DNA of 64,000 nucleotides from an uncultured Vicinamibacterales bacterium. Its GTDB lineage: Bacteria > Acidobacteriota > Vicinamibacteria > Vicinamibacterales > UBA8438. Of this stretch, positions 9,545 through 17,132 are shown piece by piece (position 1 is the stretch's first letter; each line of letters opens with the position of its first letter). Location: contig OY282382.1 of NCBI GenBank assembly GCA_958295905.1, positions 3,558,001 to 3,622,000 of the forward strand. Direction: 5' to 3'. The notes below the pieces were generated by a model, which was not told the origin of the DNA, made no database searches, and was given only the letters and a program-made list of their open reading frames with translations. The position numbers and the translations under genes are program-made.

Positions 9545-11563
9545 ATGATGAGGAAAAGGGTTCGCCGGGCGCGTGTCGCCGCCATGGTGTCGGCGGCGGC
9601 GTTGGGGACGGCCGCCGCCGCTTCCGCCCAGACGGACGCCGGCGCGCATGCCGTCGCCCCCCTCGTCGAGCAGTACTGCTACCGCTGCCACGGGCCGCAG
9701 ACCCAGACCGCCGGCATCGATCTGGCCACGCTGGTAACCCAACGTCCGCTGGTCCGCAACCGCGGGACCTGGACCCGGGTCATCGAGGCGCTCGACGAGG
9801 GGAAGATGCCGCCGGCCGGCGCCCCGCCGCTTCCGGCCGAGGTTCGGCGGCGGATGGCCGCGATGCTGCACCGCGATATCGAGGAGTTCGACTACTCGAC
9901 CATCGACGACCCCGGTTTCGAGCTGATGCGGCGGCTGACCCACACCGAGTACGACAACACCGTCCGCGACCTCTTCGGCGTCGACCTCAACGTCACCGAC
10001 CGGTTTCCCGACGAGTTGACGGGGTCGAGCGGGTTCGAGAATTCGTCGAACACGCTGTTCCTGCAGCCGGCGTTGATGGAGCGCTACATCGCGGCGGCCG
10101 AGCGGGTCGTCGAGCTGGCCCTGCCCGCCGAGCCCTCCGATGCGCGCCATCTGGCGTCCCGCGAGCTGGTGTTCGTGGCGACGCCGGGCGACGGGCTCGG
10201 CGGGGTGGACGCGGCCGAGACGGTGATCGAGCGGTTCCTGGGGCGCGCCTACCGGCGCCCGGCCACCGCCGGGGAGCGGGATCAGGCGCTTGCCCAGTAC
10301 CGGTCGGGCCGGGCGGCCGGGCTCGATCACGAAGCCGCGGTCAAGCGGGTGCTGCAGGCGATTCTGATCTCCCCGAAATTCCTGCTGCGGGTCGAGCGGG
10401 GCCGCGCGGGCGCCGACGCGTACCCGGTCGACGACTGGGAGCTCGCCTCGCGCCTGTCCTACTTCCTCTGGGCCTCGATGCCCGACCAGGCGCTGTTCGA
10501 CATTGCGGCGCGCGGGGAGTTGCGCGACCCGGAGACGCTCCGGGCGCAGGTGGAGCGGATGCTAGCCGACCGGCGCGCCGACACCCTGGGAACCGTCTTC
10601 GCGGCGCAGTGGCTGGGCTTCCGGCACGTCGGCACGCGCATCTGGCTCGACCCCATCGACAACCCGTGGTGCACCGCGAGCCTGATGACCGCGATGCGCG
10701 ACGAGTCGTCGCTCTTCTTCCTGTCGCTGCTCCGCGAGAACCGGCCCATCCGGAACCTCATCGACGCCGACTACACCTACGTCAACGAGGAGCTGGCGGG
10801 CACGCTGTACGGCATGGACGGGGTCCGCGGCGGGCACATGCGGCGCGTCGCCCTCGACGACCCCAACCGCGGCGGGGTCATCGGGCAGCCGAGCATCCTC
10901 GCGCTGACCTCGAACTACAAGGAGACGAGCCCCGTCAAGCGGGGCAACTACGTGCTCGACGTGCTGCTGGGCACGCCGCCGCCGCCCCCGCCGCCGAACG
11001 CCGGCGTGCTGAGCGCGGAGGTGGCCGACCTGCGCGGCCTCAGCTTCCGCGAGAAGCTCGAGAGGCACTCGAGCAACGAGACCTGCCGGGCGTGCCACGC
11101 CCGCATCGACCCCATCGGCTTCAGTCTCGAGAACTTCGACTATTTCGGGCGCTGGCGCGAGACCTATCACTTCCGCCAGCGGGTGGACGACCCGGCCGAG
11201 GCGGACGAGACCGTCGAGTTCCAGACCGAGACCAGCCCCGATCCCATCGTGCGGCACTACAAGAACACCCATCGGGCCATCGCCGCCGACGGCGCCCTGC
11301 CGGACGGGACGCCGTTCACCGGCCCCGCGGGGTTGAAGCGGGCGCTCCTCGGGAACCGGCACGGCGACCTCGTGCGGCAGGTGGTGTCGAAGATGCTCGC
11401 CTATGCCCTCGGGCGGCAGCTCGAGTATTACGACGAGCCGGCGGTGCGCACGATCGTCGCCGCCCTCGAGGCCGACGGCTACCGGTTCCAGACGTTGCTG
11501 CAGGAGATCGTGGCCAGCTACCCGTTCCAGTACAAAAGGAACCGCGTCGAGGAGACCGGCTGA
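9545..11563 (+). CDS. DUF1592/DUF1588/DUF1585-type secreted cytochrome protein
   Basis: I chose ATG 9545 because GAAGGG ends seven bases upstream; ATG 9539 is in frame but too close. The 672-residue product has a signal peptide ending near AASAQ and a c-type haem site CYRCHG at residues 45-50. The PSD family blocks follow in order: a DUF1587-like region, DUF1595, DUF1592 (SYFLWASMPD, WLGFRHV), DUF1588 (LALTSNYKETSPVKRGNYVLDVLLG, ETCRACHARIDPIGFSLENFD) and DUF1585 (MLAYALGRQLEYYDE). The second CxxCH gives another possible haem ligand. Such proteins pair with DUF1552 proteins in Planctomycetes, Verrucomicrobia and Acidobacteriota. The stop at 11561-11563 overlaps an ATG, part of a duplicated junction. 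Confidence 0.92.
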   Translation: MMRKRVRRARVAAMVSAAALGTAAAASAQTDAGAHAVAPLVEQYCYRCHGPQTQTAGIDLATLVTQRPLVRNRGTWTRVIEALDEGKMPPAGAPPLPAEVRRRMAAMLHRDIEEFDYSTIDDPGFELMRRLTHTEYDNTVRDLFGVDLNVTDRFPDELTGSSGFENSSNTLFLQPALMERYIAAAERVVELALPAEPSDARHLASRELVFVATPGDGLGGVDAAETVIERFLGRAYRRPATAGERDQALAQYRSGRAAGLDHEAAVKRVLQAILISPKFLLRVERGRAGADAYPVDDWELASRLSYFLWASMPDQALFDIAARGELRDPETLRAQVERMLADRRADTLGTVFAAQWLGFRHVGTRIWLDPIDNPWCTASLMTAMRDESSLFFLSLLRENRPIRNLIDADYTYVNEELAGTLYGMDGVRGGHMRRVALDDPNRGGVIGQPSILALTSNYKETSPVKRGNYVLDVLLGTPPPPPPPNAGVLSAEVADLRGLSFREKLERHSSNETCRACHARIDPIGFSLENFDYFGRWRETYHFRQRVDDPAEADETVEFQTETSPDPIVRHYKNTHRAIAADGALPDGTPFTGPAGLKRALLGNRHGDLVRQVVSKMLAYALGRQLEYYDEPAVRTIVAALEADGYRFQTLLQEIVASYPFQYKRNRVEETG

Positions 11564-11696
11564 TGCCGTCCCGCCGCCTGTCGCGCCGCACCGTATTGCT
11601 GCAGGAGATCGTGGCCGGCTACCCGTTCCAGCACTAGAAGAACCGCGTCGAGGAGACCGACTGATGCCGTCCCGCCGCCTGTCGCGCCGCACCGTG
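11495..11696 (+). repeat. 101-bp tandem duplication across the DUF1592/DUF1552 junction
   Basis: Two 101-bp units, 11495-11595 and 11596-11696, each start TTGCTGCAGGAGATCGTGGC. Each contains the end of the DUF1592 gene, its ribosome-site-bearing GTCGAGGAGACC, and the start of the DUF1552 gene. The first unit supplies the real stop of the upstream gene and the second the real start of the downstream gene. Between them a 24-residue chimaeric frame (11563-11637) joins the DUF1552 N-terminus to the DUF1592 C-terminus. The copies differ at several bases, including a TAG for TAC change. Before the duplication the two genes overlapped as TGATG. Confidence 0.9.
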
Positions 11697-13028
11697 TTGC
11701 GGGGGCTCGGAGCCACCGTGGCCCTCCCGCTGCTCGACGTCATGCCCGCCGCCGCGTTCGGCTTCGGGGGCGGGGCTCCGGCCGCGCCGGCCTCCGCGCG
11801 GCGGATGGCCTATCTGTACTTCCCGAACGGGATTCCGCGCGGCGTCTGGTACCCGGAGGAGACCGCGGCCGACGGCAGGCTCGTCAAGCTGAACGAGTGG
11901 ATGCGCCCGCTGGAGCCGTTCAAGGAGCACCTGCTCATCCCCAGCAACATCTGGACCCCCGAGGGCAACGGCCACGTGGGCGGGCCCCCGACGTGGCTGA
12001 CCGGCGGCAGCTACGACCGCATGGCCGTCAACGCCGGCGGGGTGTCGGCCGACCAGATCGCGGCCCGTCATCTGCGCGACGAGACGATGTTGCCGTCGCT
12101 GGAGCTGTCCGTGCAGGGCGAGGGATTCTTCTCGAACTCGCTGCCGCGCAACGCCATCTCGTGGTCGGCGCCGGACCGGCCGATGTCCCGCGAAATAGAG
12201 CCGCGCGCCGTCTTCGACCGGATGTTCCGCCCGCCGTCCGGGGGCGCGACCGACCGCTCGGTCATGGATGCGGTCCTGGCCGACGCCCGGGCCCTCGGCA
12301 ACTACGTGAGCCGCGCGGACCGCTACCGGCTCGACGAGTACTTCGAGTCGATACGGGCCCTCGAGCGCCGCATCGAGTTCGCGGAGCGCCGCTCCACGGA
12401 GATGCGGGACGACGGGGCGGTGACCGACACGCTGACGACCCCGACCCCCGGCATCCCGGCCGACCACGAGTCCTACATGCGGCTGATGATGGACCTGATG
12501 GTGGCGGCGTTCCAGTCCGACGCCACCCGCGTCTGCACCTTCATGCTCGATCACGGCCAGTCGAACCGCTACTTCAACTTCATCCCCGAGGTGCGCGGCA
12601 CTTGGCACGCGCTGTCGCACTACAAGAACGCCTCGGGCAAGACCGAGGACGACGACGGGCTCACCTCGTGGGACTCGGTGGAGCAGAAGCGGGCGATGTA
12701 CGCCGAGGTCATCCGTTGGCACCATCGCCAGGTGGCGTACCTGCTCGGCCGGCTGCGGTCGGTGCGGGAGCCCGACGGCGGGACCCTGCTCGACAACAGC
12801 ATGATCGTCTACGGGGCGACCCTGGGCGACGGCAACGAGCACGACGCCCAGAACCTGCCGACGCTGCTCGCGGGCGGCGGGGGCGGCACCATCGAGACCG
12901 GCCGTTTCCTGGAGCACGCGGAGCCGACCGACCTCGCCCGCATTCATGTCTCGCTGATGCAGCGGATGGGGGTTTCGATCGACCGGTTCGGTACCGCCGA
13001 CGGCCCGCTCGACGGTCTGGAAGGATGA
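11664..13028 (+). CDS. DUF1552 family protein, Tat-exported
   Basis: The 454-residue protein starts at ATG 11664, behind GAGGAGA. The N-terminus SRRLSRRTVLRGLG is a twin-arginine signal followed by a hydrophobic segment (ATVALPLLDVMPAAAFG). Family landmarks are MAYLYFPNGIPRGVWYPE, FKEHLLIPSNIW, SYDRMAVNAGGVSADQ, the FMLDHGQSNRYFNFIPEV block and GNEHDAQNLPTLLAGGGGG. DUF1552 proteins are related to DUF1501 and are almost always encoded next to DUF1592-type cytochromes, as here. Enzymatic activity is not established. The gene ends in ATGA, overlapping a possible start of the cytochrome P460 gene. Confidence 0.92.
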   Translation: MPSRRLSRRTVLRGLGATVALPLLDVMPAAAFGFGGGAPAAPASARRMAYLYFPNGIPRGVWYPEETAADGRLVKLNEWMRPLEPFKEHLLIPSNIWTPEGNGHVGGPPTWLTGGSYDRMAVNAGGVSADQIAARHLRDETMLPSLELSVQGEGFFSNSLPRNAISWSAPDRPMSREIEPRAVFDRMFRPPSGGATDRSVMDAVLADARALGNYVSRADRYRLDEYFESIRALERRIEFAERRSTEMRDDGAVTDTLTTPTPGIPADHESYMRLMMDLMVAAFQSDATRVCTFMLDHGQSNRYFNFIPEVRGTWHALSHYKNASGKTEDDDGLTSWDSVEQKRAMYAEVIRWHHRQVAYLLGRLRSVREPDGGTLLDNSMIVYGATLGDGNEHDAQNLPTLLAGGGGGTIETGRFLEHAEPTDLARIHVSLMQRMGVSIDRFGTADGPLDGLEG

Positions 13029-13030
13029 GG

Positions 13031-13672
13031 ATGAAGATGATGAAGACGACCCCCCGGCGCGTCACGGTATCCCTGGTTCTGGCGGCGGCAGTCGGCGCCG
13101 CTTCCTTGGCCGTCACCGTCCGCGCCCAGTCGGAGCCCGAGGACGGACCGCGCTACCGCAACGGCACCGAGCTCATCCGCCCGGACGACTACCGCGAGTG
13201 GATGTTCCTCAGCGCGGGGCTGGGGATGACCTACGAGGCCGAAGGAGGGGAGGCGGCGGGCAGCGGCGCGCGCCCGCAGCGGTTTCAGAACGTCTTCGTG
13301 AACCGCTCGGCCTACCGGGGGTTCAAGGAAACGGGGGCGTGGCCCGACGGCAGCATCTTCGTGCTCGAGATCCGGCGGGCGGCCTCCGAGGCGTCGATAA
13401 ACGTGGCGGGGAACTTCCAGAGCGACCTGCTCGTGCTCGAAGCGGAGGTGAAGGACTCGCGGTTCGAGGACGGATGGGCGTTCTACAACTTCGGACGCGC
13501 CGGCTCGATGCCCGACGCGGTTGCGCCGCTGTCCGCCGAGGACGCGGCGCCGTGCATCGCGTGCCACACCGAGCACACCGCGGTGGAGCGGACCTTCGTC
13601 CAGTTCTATCCGACGGCCCTGGAGATCGCCCGCGAGAAGGGAACCCTGAAGCCGGGCTTCGACCAGGAGTAG
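13031..13672 (+). CDS. Cytochrome P460 family protein
   Basis: ATG 13031 has GGAAGG six bases upstream; the in-frame ATG 13025 overlaps the DUF1552 stop. The 213-residue product has a signal peptide ending near TVRAQ. The text RNGTELIRPDDYREWMFLSAGLGM is typical of the cytochrome P460 fold, as are FVNRSAYRGFKETGAWPDGS and FVLEIRRA. The C-terminal CIACHTEH is the CxxCH haem c attachment site. P460 proteins of nitrifiers oxidise hydroxylamine, but most homologues are uncharacterised and a general periplasmic redox role is the safer reading. It is the third gene of the DUF1592-DUF1552 operon. Confidence 0.88.
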   Translation: MKMMKTTPRRVTVSLVLAAAVGAASLAVTVRAQSEPEDGPRYRNGTELIRPDDYREWMFLSAGLGMTYEAEGGEAAGSGARPQRFQNVFVNRSAYRGFKETGAWPDGSIFVLEIRRAASEASINVAGNFQSDLLVLEAEVKDSRFEDGWAFYNFGRAGSMPDAVAPLSAEDAAPCIACHTEHTAVERTFVQFYPTALEIAREKGTLKPGFDQE

Positions 13673-13709
13673 AACGGCGCGGACTCCTGGAGGGTGGGTT
13701 GGGCGGCCG
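13670..13709 (-). repeat. Half of the 7.7-kb palindromic repeat, inverted
   Basis: Immediately at the stop codon of the P460 gene the sequence TAGAACGGCGCGGACTCC is followed by TGGAGGGTGGGTTGGGC. Its reverse complement matches 7722-7753 apart from a few changes. The repeat therefore supplies or abuts the TAG stop of this gene, as the related element at 33361-33477 does for another gene. Confidence 0.6.
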
Positions 13710-13740
13710 TCGGAGCCGCTTGGCGGCGGTCCGGACGAGA

Positions 13741-14337
13741 TCAGCCGAGGCGGGCCAGGTGATCGGTGCATTCGGCCACGCCGGCGGCGATGGAGACCGT
13801 GCCATAGAGGGCTCGCGCGCGCTGCCACAGGGCCCTGGCGTCGTCGACCTGCCCCAGCGCCTCTTTGAGGATCGCCATCGGTCGAAGGGCGTTCGCGTAA
13901 TCGAGCGGGGGCGGCTCGTCCTGCGCCGCGTAGAGGGCCAGCGCTTCCGCGTAGCAGGTTTCCGCCGCGGCGAGCCGTCCCGCTTGGCGGTGCGCGTCGC
14001 CGAGATGCCGCACGGCTTGGGCCAACACCGCCGGGTGGCCGGCGCGGCGCGCGACCGCCACGGATTCTTCGTAGCAGGCCAGCGCGGCGTCGCCGCGCCC
14101 CGTATCCTGCTCCACGTGACCGAGCTTTCCGAGCGCCGCCACCAGCTCGCGGGTCGCGCCGGCGGCGCGGCACAGGGCCGCCGCATCGGCGAGATGGCCG
14201 CGGATCCGCGCGGCGACCTCCTGCATGCCGGCCTCGGTGGCGGGCGGAGACGTCATCGTCGTGCGCCGGAGAGTCCAGGCGGTGTCGATCAACGCCCGCG
14301 CCTCTTCGAGGGGGGTAAGCGGGGTAGGGGTATCCAT
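13741..14337 (-). CDS. TPR-repeat protein
   Basis: The 198-residue protein begins at ATG 14337 (MDTPTPLTPLEEARALIDTAW). It contains tandem helical repeats of the tetratricopeptide type: AALGKLGHVEQDTGRGDAALACYEESVAV, AQAVRHLGDAHRQAGRLAAAETCYAEALAL and a third degenerate unit near the end. No signal peptide or catalytic domain is visible. It probably serves as a small cytoplasmic scaffold. It is convergent with the P460 operon and divergent from the alcohol dehydrogenase gene. The 14338-14573 gap contains a 22-bp direct repeat (ATCGGGGCCGCCGGATCGCGCG at about 14355 and 14420). Confidence 0.75.
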   Translation of the reverse strand: MDTPTPLTPLEEARALIDTAWTLRRTTMTSPPATEAGMQEVAARIRGHLADAAALCRAAGATRELVAALGKLGHVEQDTGRGDAALACYEESVAVARRAGHPAVLAQAVRHLGDAHRQAGRLAAAETCYAEALALYAAQDEPPPLDYANALRPMAILKEALGQVDDARALWQRARALYGTVSIAAGVAECTDHLARLG

Positions 14338-14573
14338 GGATGCGGGCTCCGGCCATCGGGGCCGCCGGATCGCGCGCTGTTCGCGCACGTCCCGGACGTC
14401 CGCGCCCCGGTCATCGGCGATCGGGGCCGCCGGATCGCGCGGAAGGCATCGGCATGCCGTCCTCGTCGGTCGGAACCACCCGCGGGGAGGGTGATCCGTG
14501 GCCCCATCCACAGCATACTGGAAATCCGGCGACCGCTTCCCCGCAAACCCCGCAGGACCCGACCGCTTCAGCC

Positions 14574-15716
14574 ATGACCCCCTTCGAATTCCATCTGCCG
14601 ACCCGGGTCCTCTTCGGAGCGGGGACGATCGACCGGCTCGGAACGCTGGCCCGAGAGCTCGGCTTCTCCCGGCCCCTGCTGGTCACGGACCCCGGGCTGC
14701 GGGACGCCGGCCACGTCGAGCGCGCGCTGCGGCCCCTGCGGGACGCTGGCGTCGACGTAGCCGTGTTCGACGCGTGCGAGGTGAACCCCGACGCCGCAAT
14801 GATCGATCGGGGGGTCGAGTTCGCCGCCGGCTGCCGGCCCGACGCCGTCATCGGGCTGGGCGGGGGCAGCTCGCTCGACAGCGCCAAGGGGATCAACCTG
14901 CTGTTCACCAACGGGGGGGCGATCGCCGACTACAAGGGCTACGGGCTCGCCCGGAAGCCGCTGCTTCCGATGATTGCGGTCCCGACCACCGCCGGCACCG
15001 GCTCCGAAGCGCAGAGCTACGCGGTCATCGCCGATACGGCGACTCACATGAAGATGGCCTGCGGCGATCCGAAGCTCGCCTTCGCGGCCGCGATCCTTGA
15101 TCCCGCGCTGACCCTGTCGCAGCCGCCCGCGGTCACCGTCGCGGCGGGTGTCGACGCCATCGCCCACGCGGTGGAGACGGCGGTCACCACGCGCCGCACC
15201 GCGATCTCGACGCTGTTCTCCCACGCCGCCTTTCGGCTGCTCGACGACCACTACGACCGCGTGCTGGCCCATCCCGACGACGTCGACGCGCGCGGGGCGA
15301 TGCAGCTCGGGGCGTTCTACGCGGGCGTGGCCATCGAGCATTCGATGCTCGGGGCCGCGCACGCCTGCGCCAACCCCCTGACGGCGCGCTACGGGCTGAC
15401 GCACGGCGTCGCCCTCGCGATCCTGCTGCCGCACGTCGTGCGCTGGAACGCGCAGGGGGAGGGGAACCTCTACGGCGATCTCGCGGCCCGGCTCCCCGCC
15501 GCCTCGAAGGGCGGGGGAGCCGGAGACCGCCTGGCCCGCCGTCTCGCCGACGCCGGCCGGTCGGGAGGCTGTCCTCCCGACCTCCGAACCGCCGGCGTGC
15601 CGGCGGAGGAGCTGCCGTCCCTCGCCGAGGCCGCGGCCCGGCAGTGGACGGGCACGTTCAACCCGCGGCCCTTCGGCGTCCGCGAGGCGCTCGAAGTCTA
15701 CGAACGCGCCTATTGA
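14574..15716 (+). CDS. Iron-containing alcohol dehydrogenase family protein
   Basis: A 380-residue cytoplasmic enzyme starts at ATG 14574. The N-terminal half has the dinucleotide-binding signature GLGGGSSLDSAKG and PTTAGTGSEAQSYAVI; the C-terminal half has the metal ligands of the family, D in VTVAAGVDAIAHAVE, then H in AHAC and the H of GLTHGVALAILLPHVVRWN. It would use NAD(P)H and Fe2+ (or Zn2+) to interconvert an aldehyde or ketone and an alcohol. The length and motif order match the Fe-ADH family; the substrate cannot be read from sequence. It stands 58 bp before the glycosyltransferase gene. Confidence 0.9.
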   Translation: MTPFEFHLPTRVLFGAGTIDRLGTLARELGFSRPLLVTDPGLRDAGHVERALRPLRDAGVDVAVFDACEVNPDAAMIDRGVEFAAGCRPDAVIGLGGGSSLDSAKGINLLFTNGGAIADYKGYGLARKPLLPMIAVPTTAGTGSEAQSYAVIADTATHMKMACGDPKLAFAAAILDPALTLSQPPAVTVAAGVDAIAHAVETAVTTRRTAISTLFSHAAFRLLDDHYDRVLAHPDDVDARGAMQLGAFYAGVAIEHSMLGAAHACANPLTARYGLTHGVALAILLPHVVRWNAQGEGNLYGDLAARLPAASKGGGAGDRLARRLADAGRSGGCPPDLRTAGVPAEELPSLAEAAARQWTGTFNPRPFGVREALEVYERAY

Positions 15717-15774
15717 CGGTTCGGCCCCGGTGTCCGCGCCGAGCGGCCGCCTCTCCCGGCCGCGACGCACGGCG

Positions 15775-16851
15775 ATGCGGATTCTTCACGTCGCAGATCG
15801 ACTGAGCAACCGAGGAGGCGCCGACCTCGCCCTCCTCGGCCTGCTCGACGCCATGTCGGCCGGTCACGAGCAGCACCTCGCGGTGGGCCGCGACGACGGC
15901 GCCGTGCGCCCGCCCTGTCCGGTGACCGTCGTACCGCAGCTCGACGCCAAGTTGCGCGCAGACGTCCAGCTCGACCCCCTGCTGGCGCGGCTGCGCCCGG
16001 ATCTGGTGCACGTGCACAACGTGGTCAACCCGGCGGTGCTGGAGTGGTCGTCCGGCGTGGACGCGGTGGTGACGGTTCAGGACCACCGCTTCTTCTGTCC
16101 GGGGCGGGGAAAGTGGACCTCGGACGGCCGGTTGTGCGGCGAGCCGATGGGACGCGAAGTATGCGCCGGTTGCTTCGACGACCTCGGCTACTTCGAGCGC
16201 ACGCTCGAGCTCACCGCGCAGCGGCTGGAATCGGTGCGGCGTCTGCGGCTGACGGTGCTGTCCTCCTACATGAGGCGGGAGCTGATCCAGGTGGGGATCC
16301 CGCCGGACCGGATCGCGGTCGTGCCCCCCGTTGCCTACGGTCTCGACCCCGACGCCCGCGCCGACGGTCCCCCCTGCGTCCTCTTCGCGGGGCGGGTGGT
16401 CGAGGCGAAGGGCGTCCGCGATGCGATCGACGCCTGGCGGCGCTCGGGGTCCGATCTGCCGTTCGTCGTGGCCGGCACCGGCCCGTTGCGCCGCGAGATC
16501 GAGGCCGAAGGCGTCGAGGTGTCGGGCTGGCTCGACCGCCGGCGCCTCTCGGCCGCCTACCGGCGCGCCGCCGTGCTCGTGATGCCTTCACGCTGGCAGG
16601 AGCCGTTCGGCCTCGTCGGGCTGGAGGCCCTGACCCTCGGCACGCCGGTGGCCGCCTGGGACAGCGGCGGGGTGCGCGAGTGGCATCCCGGCGGCGGGTT
16701 GCTGGTGCCTTGGGGCGACGTGGACGGGCTGGCCGGGGCCCTTCGTCTCCGGCGGGAGCAGAAAGTCGATCCTCCTTGCGGGTTCGAGCCTGAAGATCTC
16801 GTTCGCAGGCTGGAAGCCGTGTACGGCGGGAGCGCCCCGACGCGTCGGTAG
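15775..16851 (+). CDS. Glycosyltransferase, GT4-like
   Basis: The 358-residue protein starts at ATG 15775 (MRILHVADRLSNRGGAD). The N-terminal domain carries the acceptor-side text PDLVHVHNVVNPAVLE and a cysteine cluster (FFCPGRGKW, CGEPMGREVCAGCF) seen in some GT4 enzymes. The C-terminal domain carries FAGRVVEAKGVRDAIDAW, VVAGTGPLR and the nucleotide-sugar EPFGLVGLEALTLGTPV motif, with the E-x7-E glutamates of retaining GT-B enzymes. It probably transfers a hexose to a cell-surface glycan or lipid. The last 33 bp of the gene are repeated downstream. Confidence 0.88.
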   Translation: MRILHVADRLSNRGGADLALLGLLDAMSAGHEQHLAVGRDDGAVRPPCPVTVVPQLDAKLRADVQLDPLLARLRPDLVHVHNVVNPAVLEWSSGVDAVVTVQDHRFFCPGRGKWTSDGRLCGEPMGREVCAGCFDDLGYFERTLELTAQRLESVRRLRLTVLSSYMRRELIQVGIPPDRIAVVPPVAYGLDPDARADGPPCVLFAGRVVEAKGVRDAIDAWRRSGSDLPFVVAGTGPLRREIEAEGVEVSGWLDRRRLSAAYRRAAVLVMPSRWQEPFGLVGLEALTLGTPVAAWDSGGVREWHPGGGLLVPWGDVDGLAGALRLRREQKVDPPCGFEPEDLVRRLEAVYGGSAPTRR

Positions 16852-16920
16852 CGCTCGGCGCGGGCGTGGCATGTCTGCGGCGCGGAGGTGTACGGCGGGA
16901 GCGCCCCGACGCGTCGGTAG
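16819..16920 (+). repeat. Duplicated end of the glycosyltransferase gene (69-bp offset)
   Basis: The terminal 33 bp of the gene, GTGTACGGCGGGAGC through GTCGGTAG (16819-16851), recur identically at 16888-16920, again ending with TAG. The offset is 69 bp; the 36 bp between the copies are not repeated here. Further along, GCCGGCGTTCGGGCGACG occurs twice at about 16996 and 17070. No gene is visible in 16852-17132. Confidence 0.88.
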
Positions 16921-17132
16921 AAACGGGTCGATCCAGCCGCCGGCCATGGCCGCGTCGGTCCGGCCATCCCTGGACGGATGCCGCGAGGTCCGCTGCCGGC
17001 GTTCGGGCGACGCCGTCGACCAGCCGCCGGCCGCGCCGCAGCCCCGGCAGATGCCTCGATCCGGCTCCGCCGGCGTTCGGGCGACGTGGTCTCGGCGGAT
17101 CGGAGCCGGGTTGCGGCGGCCCGGCCGTCGAC

